DNA of 64,000 nt, taken from contig CAUJNA010000510.1 of NCBI GenBank assembly GCA_963377175.1, forward strand, positions 147,964 through 211,963, written 5' to 3'. Below the pieces are notes generated by a model. That model made no database searches, was not told the DNA's origin, and was given only the letters and a program-made list of their open reading frames with translations. The position numbers and the translations under genes were made by a program. Each line of letters starts with the position of its first letter. The stretch's first letter is position 1. This document shows positions 47,180 through 57,226 of this stretch, in pieces. The stretch comes from Effrenium voratum (Eukaryota; Sar; Dinophyceae; Suessiales; Symbiodiniaceae).

Positions 47180-47223
47180 GGTTCGAAATCATTAAAGCGA
47201 AACGAGAGCTCGGGATCTTTTTT
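47180..47223 (-). promoter_or_regulatory. Conserved upstream element of paralogue 2
   Basis: On the minus strand an A-run is followed by GATCCCGAGCTCTCG and then ATGATTTCGAACC. The same parts lie upstream of paralogue 3 at about 47650-47715, with an insertion between them. Similar T-runs (A-runs on the minus strand) lie upstream of other minus-strand viral genes, for example near 52005 and 46785. Probable viral promoter elements. Confidence 0.45.
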
Positions 47224-47634
47224 TCATCTGTACGCTTGCGCGAGGATCCTACTGAGCTGCGCCACCTGCTGGCGGAGAATTCGGTTGCTGTGCTCCACCT
47301 CTTCAATGCGCTCCCTGGCTCGCTCGCGATCTCTGTCGAGGATATCGTTGAGGCCGCCCACCCGCCTGCGGAGATTTCTGTTCTCGCGCTCCAGCTCCAT
47401 GCCGCGCAGCGTTTCGACGAGGAGCTCCCAATCGAGGCACGCGATGCGAGCCCGCTGGTGCGAGCGCTCTGCCTCGAGCAGCGCGTCCTCGCGGGGCCGC
47501 TTGCGTAGCATGTCGCAGGGAGGCCGCTGGGCCATCAGAGCAGCCGCAATGCAGGGAGCGTCCTCGTCCGCCCACGCAGCGGGCTTCTCCAGGAGCCATG
47601 CCTGCACGCACCGGAAGGCCGCTGAGGAAGTCAT
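47224..47634 (-). CDS. Coiled-coil protein, paralogue 3 of 3
   Basis: 136 residues: the shared module SSAAFRCVQAWLLEKPAAWAD, AALMAQRPP, KRPREDALLEAERSHQR (possible nuclear signal KRPR) and an extended coiled coil (ELERENRNLRRRVGGLNDIL). The frame may extend upstream to a QLLKEM module as in the others. Function unknown. Confidence 0.65.
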   Translation of the reverse strand: MTSSAAFRCVQAWLLEKPAAWADEDAPCIAAALMAQRPPCDMLRKRPREDALLEAERSHQRARIACLDWELLVETLRGMELERENRNLRRRVGGLNDILDRDRERARERIEEVEHSNRILRQQVAQLSRILAQAYR

Positions 47635-47730
47635 CTCTTTGAGCAGCTGCGGCGGTTCGAAATCATCGAGAAAGCGAGAAGGCGAGAAAACAAGAGCTCG
47701 GAATCTTTCTTTTTTTCAGGTTCCGACAGT

Positions 47731-50700
47731 CTACGCCCAGCAGCGGCTCAGCCGCAGCGGCAGTGTCGGAGCGGGCCCCAGAGGCGGGGGCCCCACGAGG
47801 AACTCCATCACGAGGTCGAAGGGCGCAGAGCCTGGCGGAGCGTAAGCGCCCAGCATCCGCAACTGCTCCAGGTTGCGCCAGTGCCCCAGCGGCCGCGAGT
47901 TGTGAGCGTCGAGGCCGTAGACCTTGTCGTTGAAGGGCGAGAGCGACTTCTTCTCGACGGTCTCCACGGCTATCTCGTGCGCGCGGCTGCGCAGCTGCGC
48001 GAAGGCCGCCCTGCGCTCGCTGCCTTCCTCCAGCACCTCCCGGTACTCGAGATGCCGGACGTTGGTCACCGCCTTCTTCGGCACCGTGAGGATGCTGTAC
48101 ATCTTGGAGCGCAGGCCCACGTACTCCAGGATCCTGGCGGGGAAGGTCTCGTCGCCGAGCTTGCCCAGCTGGCCCATCACCTCGATGGCCTTGGCGCGCG
48201 CCGCTGCAGAGAGCGCGCTCAGGTCCCTCTCGGGGTCCTTGGACTTGCCGGCCACGTCGAAGAGGGCGGCGCCGTTCAGGTTCGCCTCGGACATGGCGTG
48301 GAGCGGGTCCTGCAGCTCGAAGATCTGCACCATCACGGAGTCGGTGTCCGTGAAGAGCAGCCTCATCTTCGGGAAGAGCCTCCTCATGTGGAGGTAGTAG
48401 GCCTTCTCCATCATGAGCTTGGAGAGCTGCAGCGTGCGGGCGCCGACTTGGGTGGGCACGCTCATGCAGGCCTTGCTGCGGTCCGTCTTGAGCGTCTCCA
48501 CGAAGGCCAGGAAACCCTCCGAGTCGTTGATCTGGAGCTCGAAGTTCGTCACGGAGCTCTTGCCCACGGCCCGCTCGAACTTGGCCGGGTCCACGTAGGC
48601 GTTCGTGTTCCTGAACTTGTCGGGGTTCATGCAGCAGCGGCCGAAGATGGCGTTCTGGGTGAGCTTCACCACCTTCTCGGCGACCACGCTCCCCGCCGTC
48701 TTGAGCTGCCTCCGCTCGCTGTGCTTGAGCTCCATGAAGGGGCTGCAGGCGAAGCGGTAGGCCCTGTGCAGCCTCCAGACCCTGGCGCCCAGCACGTCCC
48801 GCAGGAACTTGAGCCGCTTGCCGTCCACGCCCTCCTCCACGTGCATGCCGAGGAAGGGCGCGAGCTTCTCGCAGGGCGACGGGGAGAGGCCGAGGCGCTC
48901 CGCCATGTCCGCGGTGTGCGGCCCGTACAGGCCCTTCCCGACCTTCATGCGCGCGGGGGGAGCCCAGTCCAAGTGGTCGTGCAGCTCCGGGGGGAAGTAG
49001 TAGTCCACGAGGAGCAGGTAGCTCACCTCCTCGGCGTCGGACTCCCAGTTCAGGCTCGAGAGGCACGTCTCGTGCAGCCAGCTCAGCCTCGCTGCGTTGT
49101 CTTCGGGCAGGGCGACCGCCACGCAGGGGCCCGTTGGGCATGGGCAGCGTCATTGCGGCCGGGTACATGGCGTTGAAGTCCAAGTACGAGATTCAGCTGA
49201 CGGGCTCCTCGGGGTTGTAGTCCTCCTCGCCCAGCTCGGGGTTGTTGGCTTGAGCGAAGGGCTGGAAGATGCAGCTCAGCCCGCCCATGACGGAGGCCCG
49301 CACGTCCCTGTAGGCCTGCTCGTCGGTGATGAGGTGAATGGGCGTCTCGCGGGCCGAGTGCCGCAGCATGGCGCCAGGCGGCCCCCGGCAGCGTGACGTA
49401 GTGGATGGGGTCGAGCCCCGACTGCGCCCGGAAGGAGTCCCGGTAGCTCTCCATCACGTCCGCCAGGGCCAGGACGTCTGTGTGGAGGTAGCAGTCGTGG
49501 AACTCTCGGAAGGTCTCCCACCCCATGACGTTGGCGGTGTTCACGGCCAGCCGGTGGTCCTCTGCGCTCACCGCCTTCCCCGCCAGCACGCTGTCGTAGC
49601 AGTGCTGCTCCCACACCGCGGGCATCTCCCACGCCTCGGCGCCGCAGAAGTGCTCGAAGGGCATGGGCAGCTTGCGAAGGATGCAGTCCCACGCCTGCTC
49701 CAGCTCGCAGTGCGTCCGCCGCTGTTTGAGAGGCCGTCTTTGAGGCGGAGAGCCCGTCGGCGTGCGCAGCTGCAGCTTGGGGTGAAGCGAGGCCATCAGC
49801 GGGAAGAGCTCCGGCAGCTGCTTGTGGGTGCAGGCCCTGAGGTCGTCGATCATGCTGGCCAGGCTCGTGGGGAAGACGTTCATGCTGTCCACGAACCTCA
49901 GCGGGCCCCAGCTCATCTGCATGCACTTCTCGCCCGACTTGCAGAGGACTCGGAGGCAGAGGTGGCTGTAGTCGCCCTCCTTGATCGCGGCCTGCAGGGC
50001 GCACCAGCCGCTGAGGGGCCTTGGCGCGGCCTTGGCCTTGGCCTTTGGTGCGGCCTTGGCCATGGGCCTCTCGGGCTCGCTTGCCTCGCTCTCGCTGCCC
50101 TCGTTGTCGCTGTCCTCGCCGAGCTCTTCGCGCGGCGCCCTGCTGACGGGAGAGCCCATCGTGGCGATGTAGCGCAGCAGGAAGTGGAAGTCGTAGCCGC
50201 CCCCGTTGTGAAAGACCACTGGGATGGTCTTGGGCGTCTGGGCCGCGATGTTGCAGGAGTGGCACAGCGCCCCGAGATACTGCCCGGTGCTGTGGCAGTG
50301 GTGGAGCTTCTTCTCGGCGGTCTCGAAGGACGCGAGGCACTCCCTGCAGTGAGTGGCGGCCCTGTGCTCCAGCTCCTCCCGCCGGGTCATGCTGACGGGC
50401 CGAGTTCGGCGTCTCCAGGTGAGGTAGTGGTCGGCCAGCTTGAGAGGGTCGTCCAGCATGGCGCGGACTGCGTGGTACTTGTCGCTGTCCCGCTCGTGGT
50501 GCGTGAGCCTCAGCCTCAGCTCCTCGGGTGGCACGTAGCCGCAGCGCCCGACGGCGACGTAGCAGGAAGAAGCCGCGACGGTCTGGCGCGCCGGCTGCTG
50601 CTGCGCTATGTGGACCGTCGGGGCGGGCGTGCTGTAGACCTCGAGGTCCGCGTAGCACGTGAGGGGCGCGAGCTCTCGGAGGCCTTGCCCCTGTAGCGCA

Positions 50701-51930
50701 GCAGGCTCTTCTCGGGCCCGGGCAGCGGCACTTTCCGAGTGCGCTCGGCTATCTCTCGATAGCACTGGGTGGCGCGGTGGCGCTGCCACGAGGCCTTCGT
50801 GGCGAAGCGGCCCATGCACCTCGGGCACTTGTACTCCCTGCAGCCGCCGGTGTTGGGGGGCGTGGCTCCCAGGGTCAGCCCCTGCCTGCCGGCCAGCGCC
50901 TGGAAGTTGTGGATCAGGCTGTAGTGGCCGCTGTGCAGGAGAAGCAGCACGGTGCGCCGGACGACGCCCGTGCCGCTCGGGGCGCGCTGCTGGAGGACGT
51001 GGTAGTACTCCAGCCCGTCCGTCCACTGGGTCTGCTGCCACACGAAGACGAAGACCTCCACCCGCCCGGCGTTGCGGAGCTCGAAGGCCTCGATGTCGTC
51101 GAAGTTCACGGGGCGGTCCGTCGGCCAGAGAAGTCCACCCCCGCGTCGGCCAGAGCGGGCTGCCAGCCCGGGGGGCGCGGTCCTCGGCGGCCGGCCAGCT
51201 CGGGGTAGAAGAAGGAGCCCGAGCAGCTTGTGGCCTTTGACCGCTGGAACTTGTCGAGCTCGTCGACCCCCAGGCAGTGGGCGAGGACGCACCACATGAA
51301 GCAGCGGCGGTCCTCGTTCCGAGGGTTCCAGATGGCCTTCTTCTTGGCCAGGGTCTCGGGCAGCTCCTTCCAGCAGCCTCCCGCCTCGTTGGGTGGCGGG
51401 GGCGCGGGCATGTCGGCCAGCTGCTGCGAGGGCGCGGTCAGCAGATACGCCGCCGTGATGCCCACGACGGTCCAGTCGGACTCGGGGAAGCGGGAGCGCT
51501 CGAGCGCCACCTCGAACTTCGTCCTGATGGCCGCCATCATGGTTCCGGCGCGGGCCGACGGAGACGCGGGCCTCTCGATCCACGGCGCCAGCCTGAGGAA
51601 GTAGTGCGTGAGCTCCACCCTGTCCTCGTCCTCATCGTTTACGGCCGGGCGCGTCAGCAGGATCTGGAAGCTGACCTTCGCGAGGAAGGGCAGCCGAATC
51701 GCCAGCAGGTCTTGGAGCCGGTCCACCAGCAGCCGCTTGGCGTCGATGGTGAAGACCTGCTGCCCAGGAAGAGGGCGCAGCCGCAGCTCGCGGGTCCAAG
51801 CGGCCCCGCGCGGGCGCAGCTCTGTCACAGCGGCCTCGGCGCTGGGAGCGCGCGGCTTCTCCAGAGGCACCGCCCCGACGGCGGCGAGGCCCAGGCGGCC
51901 CCAGATGAGATCAGACAGCTCGGAGGTCAT
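47731..51930 (-). pseudogene. Protein-primed family B DNA polymerase, frameshifted
   Basis: About 1400 codons in at least four frames. The N-terminal region has NEDRRCFMWCVLAH, a later HSGHYSLIHNF and a zinc-binding CPRCMGRF...HRATQC, as in the N-terminal domain of Maverick polymerases. The exonuclease motifs are YADLEVYS (Exo I), FHNGGGYDFHFLL (Exo II) and YLHTDVLALADVM (Exo III). The polymerase motifs are LDFNAMYPAAM (A), KLTQNAIFG (B) and FTDTDSVM (C). A TGA lies just before motif A near 49199. Frame changes lie near 51120, 50690, 49390 and 49130. All catalytic residues I can see are kept, so decay is recent or partial. It replicates the viral genome from a protein primer. Confidence 0.9.
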
Positions 51931-52057
51931 GGCGCGAATTGGTTTGAGCCGAATAAATTGCTTTCTATAGAAAAATAATAAAATATTCAGTCGGTCGGAC
52001 GGGCGCTTCTTTTTTTCTGTAGCGTTCTGTCCTGGCTTCTGTTCTATCCCGGATCAC
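51931..52057 (-). promoter_or_regulatory. AT-rich promoter region of the polymerase
   Basis: An AT-rich island (AAATTGCTTTCTATAGAAAAATAATAAAATATTCAG) in otherwise GC-rich viral DNA, directly before the polymerase start, with a further T-run near 52005. Confidence 0.5.
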
Positions 52058-52729
52058 TCACAGCGAGTCGGTGGCGCGGCCCTGCAGGTTCAGCGCAGCG
52101 AGGAGCTCTCTGGAGGCCTCGTCCAGCTCCTTGCGCGCCTTCTCAAGCCGCTCCAAGGCGGCGAGGGTTGCGCTCTTGGCAGCCTGCGAGACCGGCAGCC
52201 GCTCAGCGATCTTCTTGCTGACGAGCTGCTCCTCCACCTCGAGGAGCTCCCTCTCGATCTGGGCCAGCGTCGCGACATCGCGCGTGCGGATGCGGCGCTG
52301 CCTCAGGGCCTCGCGCTTCTCGCGGAGCGCTTCCATCGGCGCCCAGCTCTCCTCCTGGCGCTCCTCGGCCCTGGCGGGAGCTGCGCTGCGGGCCGCGCGC
52401 TGGTTCAAGCGCTTGCGAAGCTTAAGCTGCAGGTCTTGCGCCCGCTTCAGCATCTCCTTCCAGTTCTGGATGTCGACCTCCTCCGCCGGGAACCTGCCAG
52501 CGAGCCCATCTGCAATCAGCCGCTCCAGCACGGGCGCTCCCCGAGCGAGCTCTTCGTGCAGGTGGCTCACCTCCTCCCGAGAGGCTCCCCGCTTCAGCGC
52601 CTCGGCATCAACGGCGGCCTTCAGCACAGGCCTCAGCTGCTCGCGGCGCTCCAGGACGTAGGTGGCCCTTCTGAATTTTTCTACTGAGCGAAAAAAGGCT
52701 GCGGCATCGGAAGAAATCACAGCGGGCAC
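52058..52729 (-). CDS. Viral coiled-coil protein, 223 residues
   Basis: Almost entirely alpha-helical and charged, with long heptad-like stretches (NWKEMLKRAQDLQLKLRKRL, IERELLEVEEQLVSKKIAERL, LERLEKARKELDEASREL). No motif was recognised. It overlaps the end of the upstream gene by 13 bases, which suggests joint expression. It may be a scaffold or virion protein; that is inference. Confidence 0.65.
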   Translation of the reverse strand: MPAVISSDAAAFFRSVEKFRRATYVLERREQLRPVLKAAVDAEALKRGASREEVSHLHEELARGAPVLERLIADGLAGRFPAEEVDIQNWKEMLKRAQDLQLKLRKRLNQRAARSAAPARAEERQEESWAPMEALREKREALRQRRIRTRDVATLAQIERELLEVEEQLVSKKIAERLPVSQAAKSATLAALERLEKARKELDEASRELLAALNLQGRATDSL

Positions 52730-53091
52730 TCTCGAGAAGGTGGCTCCACACGCAGATCTGTGACCTCAAGGCTCAACCCGCGCATGCCGCTCATCAACCC
52801 CAAGCTGCGAGCTCTCAGCCTAACGCGCGCGGCGCTGTGAGCCAGCTCGGCGGGGCGGTCCGCAACCGTGCCGCCGGCGTTCCAGAAGCGCGCGTGGGCC
52901 GGCAGCTTGGCTTTCAGCATCCAATCGCCGCCGCGCGATTGCCTCACAGAGGGCAGCAGCCGCTGGCGCACAGCCTCGGGCGTGAGCTTTGCGTCGAAGT
53001 CGCGCTCGGATGCGGCCGCCAGCTGCTCGACCAGATCGGTCTCGGCCCGCTCCCAGAAGAGCCTCGCGCGCTCATCGGTTGCGAAGCTCAC
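52717..53091 (-). CDS. Viral hypothetical protein, 124 residues
   Basis: It starts MSFATDERARLFWERAETDL. Helical first half, then a basic, probably beta-rich second half (SAARVRLRARSLGLMSGMRG). No family was recognised. It is transcribed away from the cytosine methyltransferase gene with about 260 bases between them, and overlaps the next gene by 13 bases. Confidence 0.55.
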   Translation of the reverse strand: MSFATDERARLFWERAETDLVEQLAAASERDFDAKLTPEAVRQRLLPSVRQSRGGDWMLKAKLPAHARFWNAGGTVADRPAELAHSAARVRLRARSLGLMSGMRGLSLEVTDLRVEPPSRECPL

Positions 53092-53352
53092 GCTGGGGCG
53101 CTGCCCCTCGGAGAAGGCCCTGGGCTCCCATGGGATTTCCAGCGAAGCTTCGCTCTACCAAAACAGCGGCTCCAAGCACAAGAATTTGCCACCCTTAGCA
53201 TTGGAGCGCACCTCGCCCAACTTCCACATGCTAGCCTGGCTCGTCATCCTTTTCTGTCTCCGATTAAAAAAAGATTGGTCCGAGCATGCGAAACTGCTTG
53301 AGCCGCGCCCTTGCCTGTGCGTGCTTTGTTGCGCTGGTGGTAATTGTTAAAG

Positions 53353-53985
53353 ATGCCGAGACTGCTGGAGCTGTTTTGCGGCACAAAGTCGATTGGCCGA
53401 GCCTTCGAGGCGGCTGGGTGGGAGGTCGTCTCCCTGGACATCGTCTCGAAATTTGAGCCCACGATCCTGCACGACATCCGGAGCTGGGACTACGCGCTGT
53501 TTCCGCCGGGGCACTTTGACATGGTCTGGGCCAGCCCGGTCTGCACGCCGAGCTCTGACGATGCGCCCTCGACGACTTGAGGAGGGCGACGCGCTGGTGC
53601 TCAGAGCCCTTGAGATCATGGCGCACTTCGACCCGCTCATGTGGGTCATAGAGAATCCGGCCACCGGGCTGCTGAAGACCCGCCCGTTCATGGAGCGCCT
53701 ACCCTGGGTGGACGTCACCTACTGCATGTACGGAAGCAGACCCGACTGTGGACCAACATGCGCTGGAGACCGAGCCGAGGGCTGTGCAGGAGCGGCAGTC
53801 GGTGCGACGCGTGGGAGGACGGGAGGCATCTGAGGGGCGCTCAAGGGGGGCCTCGACTCATGGGGGGTCAGCGTGAGAGGGTCAGGGGGCAGTCGCGCGA
53901 GCTGCTTTATAGCATTCCTACGGCGCTGTGCGAGGAGATTGCGCGCGCGGCCACGGCAGAGCTTGCGGATCGGCTCCCGGACTGA
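53353..53985 (+). pseudogene. Cytosine-C5 DNA methyltransferase, frameshifted
   Basis: It starts MPRLLELFCGTKSIGRAFEAAG (SAM-binding motif I FCGTKSIG). It continues with SLDIVSKFEPTILHDI, FDMVWASPVCT (the Pro-Cys motif region with the catalytic Cys), MWVIENPATGLLKTR (ENP, equivalent to the ENV motif), DVTYCMYG and, in a third frame, KQTRLWTNM. These are hallmarks of the short viral C5 methyltransferase type. Frame changes near 53548 and 53740 break it. Length is about 210 codons. It would mark viral DNA at cytosines, and the target is unknown. It is the only plus-strand gene between the polymerase block and the capsid block. Confidence 0.8.
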
Positions 53986-54019
53986 AGCGAGGGGCATTTC
54001 TTATATCTCATTTTTTCCC

Positions 54020-55800
54020 TAGCAGGCATGATCCGTCTCTCCACTATGATCCGTCTCGGACCTGGGTAATTTCCTACTCTAAGGAGTGGCGCTCACCGGG
54101 CTGGAGGCGGAAAGGTCCGTCTCAACAATGATCCGTCTCTCAACAATGATCCGTCTCTCAACAATGATCCGTCTCTCAACAATGATCCGTCTCTCAACAA
54201 TGATCCGTCTCGGGCCAGGATATATTTTTTTTTTGATCCGTCTCTCCACTATGATCCGTCTCTCAACAATGATCCGTCTCGGACCAGGACGTGTTTTTTT
54301 TAGATCCGTCTCTCCACGTTGATCCGTCTCGGACCTGGGTAATTTCCTACTCTAAGGAGTGGCGCTCACCGGGCTGGAGGCGGAAAGGTCCGTCTCAACA
54401 ATGATCCGTCTCGGACCTGGCTAATTTCCTACTCTAGGGAGTGGCGCTCACCGGGCTGGAGGCTGGAAGATCCGTCTCGGACCTTGGGATTTAAAGTCTC
54501 CTAGGTAGTGGCGCTCACCGGGCTGGAGGCTGGAAGATCCGTCTCGGACCTTGGGATAAAAGCCCCCTAGGTAGTGGCGCTCACCGGGCTGGAGGCGGGA
54601 AGATCCGTCTCGGCAATTTCCTGCTCCCAGCAAATGGGAAGATCCGTCTCGGACCTTGGATTTAAAGTCTCCTAGGTAGTGGCGCTCACCGGGCTGGAGG
54701 CTGGAAGATCCGTCTCGGCAATTTCATGCTCCCAGCAAATGGGAAGATCCGTCTCGGACCTTGGATTTAAAGTCTCCTAGGTAGTGGCGCTCACCGGGCT
54801 GGAGGCTGGAAGATCCGTCTCGGGATTTCCTGCTCCCAGCAAATGGGAAGATCCGTCTCGGACCTTGGATTTAAAGTCTCCTAGGTAGTGGCGCTCACCG
54901 GGCTGGAGGCGGGAAGATCCGTCTCGGGGATTTCTTGCTCCCGGCAAATTGGAAGATTCCGTCTCGGACCTTGGATTTAATGTCTCATAGGTAGGGCCGT
55001 CTCACCGGGCTGGATGGCTTGAAGATCCGTCTCGGCAAATTTATCTTGCCCCAGGCGAGGCGCTACCACCCCGGGGCCTCGGAGGCGGAGAAGATCCGTC
55101 TCGGGCAATTTCTTGCTCCCGGCAAAATTGGAAGATCCGTCTCGGAATTGGGAATAATGATATTCTCAGTTTAGTGGCGCTCACGGGTGGAGGCTGGAAG
55201 TCACGTCAAGGCAACTTACTTGCCCCCAGAGCTTCCGCCTCACCGGCTGGAGGCGGGAAGATCCGTCTCGGCAATTTTCTGCTCTTGCTCCCGGCAAATT
55301 GGAAGATCCGTCTCGGAGCAAGGGTTTTAATTGCTCTAAGGAGAGGCGCTCACCGGGCTGGAGGCGGGAAGATCCGTCTCGGAGCAGGGGTTTTAATTGC
55401 TCTAGGGAGAGGCGCTCACCGGGCTGGAGGCGGGAAGATCCGTCTCGGCAATTTCCTGCTCTCAGCAAATGGGAAGATCCGTCTCGGACCTTGGATTTAA
55501 AGTCTCCTAGGTAGTGGCGCTCACCGGGCTGGAGGCGGGAAGATCCGTCTCGGCAATTTCCTGCTCCCAGCAAATGGGAAGATCCTTCTCGGACCTTGGA
55601 CTTAAAGTCTCCTAGGTAGTGGCGCTCACCGGGCTGGAGGCTGGAAAGATTCGGGTCTCTCGGACCTTGGATTTAAAGTCTCCTAGGGAGTGGCGCTCAC
55701 CGGGCTGGAGGCTGGAAGATCCGTCTCGGCAATTTCTTGCCCCCAGCAAATGGGAAGATCCGTCTCGGGTAGAGGGAGGAAAATGAATACCCAAAAGGCA
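54020..55800. repeat. GATCCGTCTCGG repeat array
   Basis: About 35 copies of GATCCGTCTC in 1.8 kb. The first part (54020-54320) is a simple 18-base repeat (AACAATGATCCGTCTCTC). The rest has units of about 105-130 bases combining GGCGCTCACCGGGCTGGAGGC, AAGATCCGTCTCGG, CAATTTCCTGCTCCCAGCAAATGGG and a TTTAAAGTCTCCTAGGTAG spacer. It is non-coding and lies between the methyltransferase and the capsid gene in both virus copies seen here. Confidence 0.9.
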
Positions 55801-55820
55801 CTCGCCTGCGAAAAATGATC

Positions 55821-55896
55821 CGCGCCCGGGAGGAATCGAGCCTGCGGCCTCCAGGCTTCGGAGCTGTAGAGCCTCTACCAATTGAGCTATGGACTC
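55821..55896 (-). tRNA. tRNA-like sequence next to capsid gene
   Basis: It has a D-arm CATAGCTCAATTGGTAGAGG and a T-arm with loop CTCGATT, but the acceptor halves do not pair and the stretch between D- and anticodon-arms is too long. It is conserved in sequence and position with 29204-29280. It starts 4 bases after the capsid stop codon. Confidence 0.45.
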
Positions 55897-55899
55897 TTA

Positions 55900-57173
55900 C
55901 TAGTCAAGCACGGAGACTCCCGTGCCAGAGAGCGTCACCAGCTGATAGGCTATCAGGTGGATGAACACGTCCGTCATCGTGCCGTCGAGCGCCTTGAAGG
56001 TGAACCGAGCCAGGTCGCCCGAGCGGGTGCTGACGCCACTGAGGGGCATCTGGGCACTCGCTCCGTCGGGAAGCCCGCGATGAAGCTGTGGCGCAGGTAG
56101 CCAGCGCGGTCGATGTCGATGTTGCGCACCGTGTCATCGTAGGTCCCCGCAAGGACCGAGAGGAAGTGGAAGTGCTCCGAGGCTCCCTTCATGGGGTTGT
56201 GCGGGTACTGCAGGCTGCCCAGCTGCATCTGCGACTCCAGGAGACTGTCTTCCTGCCTGGCCGCACCGATGGGGGCCACGTCCTGCCCCGGGTTGGCCAG
56301 CAGGTGGATCGTGGAGCCCGCGTCGTTGTCCCAAAAAGTCACGAACGCTCCCATGAGTTTCGTGAAGGCGCGCGCCACGGTGACGTTGTGCTCCGCCACG
56401 CCCGGAGGCACCGTGGACTGCTGCGTGTGCACCGTGGGGTAGCTGAACACCAGGGACCTGCCTGACAAAAGCACGCGGTTGAACGACTCCACGAGAGCTG
56501 AGTCTAAAACGACCTGGGAGGCCAGAACTCGGACGTTCTGGATCTCGAAGTCGGTGCTCAGCGTGGCTCCCGCCGGGTGCGCCCCGGCGTTCTCGGACCA
56601 CAGCGCTGTCGTCGCGTCCGCGAACTCGATCTCTATCACCAGGTTCAGCTGCGGCGGCAGCATCTTCCCGCAGCGCAGGATGCCCACCATGGTGGGGCGC
56701 AGCAGCACGTCCGCGTAGCCGCTCTGGTGCACCGCGCGGGGCGTCCGAGAGTTGTTCACCTCGTCGAAGCCCTCCACGGCCTTGTTCTGGTTGTACTCGC
56801 GGCCCTTCAGCAGGTCATGCACGGCCACGGTGCGGCCGTAGTAGTTTATGTCGTCGCAGCGCTGGCCGTTGGCGAAGACCTGGATCCTCTGGATGAAACA
56901 GGCGGGGTTCGGAGTGGCAGGCGCCAGCGGGTTGGTGGCGTCCGTGTTTCTGACTCTGAAGGCGATCTTGATCGACTCGGGGTCGATGAACGAGGTGCCG
57001 CTTGTCAGCGGAATGCGGCAGACCCTCGAGGTGGCGGGGGAGAAGGAGCTCAGCGAGCTGGGAAAATACTGCACGTCGTGCCGTGCGGTCACGTAGTTGG
57101 TGTTGCTGGTTTTCAGCTTGTAGTCCAAGCTCTGCATCAACTCATCCTGTGCTCCGGCTGTAACTACCTCCAT
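55900..57173 (-). pseudogene. Major capsid protein (double jelly-roll type), one frameshift
   Basis: About 424 codons starting MEVVTAGAQDELMQSLDYKL. Features typical of the double-jelly-roll capsid proteins of Polinton-like viruses include an early FRVRNTDATNP-like strand, IQRIQVFANGQRCDDINYYG, NLVIEIEFADA, and a late FTFKALDGTMTDVFIHLIAY. Compared with the left copy, one A is missing in GTGCCCA-GATG at about 56050, which shifts the last 50 codons; otherwise it is open. The assignment rests on style, size and its neighbours (penton, ATPase) rather than on a database match. Its first codon lies about 50 bases downstream of the stop of the next gene. Confidence 0.78.
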
Positions 57174-57226
57174 GCTTCTTTACATGTAGCGCAACACTCA
57201 TTTTTGTTCGTACGGCGAAGGAGAGT

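Noticed and set aside
47881..49176. 431-residue plus-strand frame over the polymerase
   Set aside because: It is the antisense of a polymerase region with clear catalytic motifs. High GC keeps antisense frames open. The same applies to 49338-50696 and 51277-51978.
54020..55800. CRISPR-like array
   Set aside because: Repeat spacing is irregular, the spacers themselves repeat, and there are no cas genes. It is a satellite-like array.
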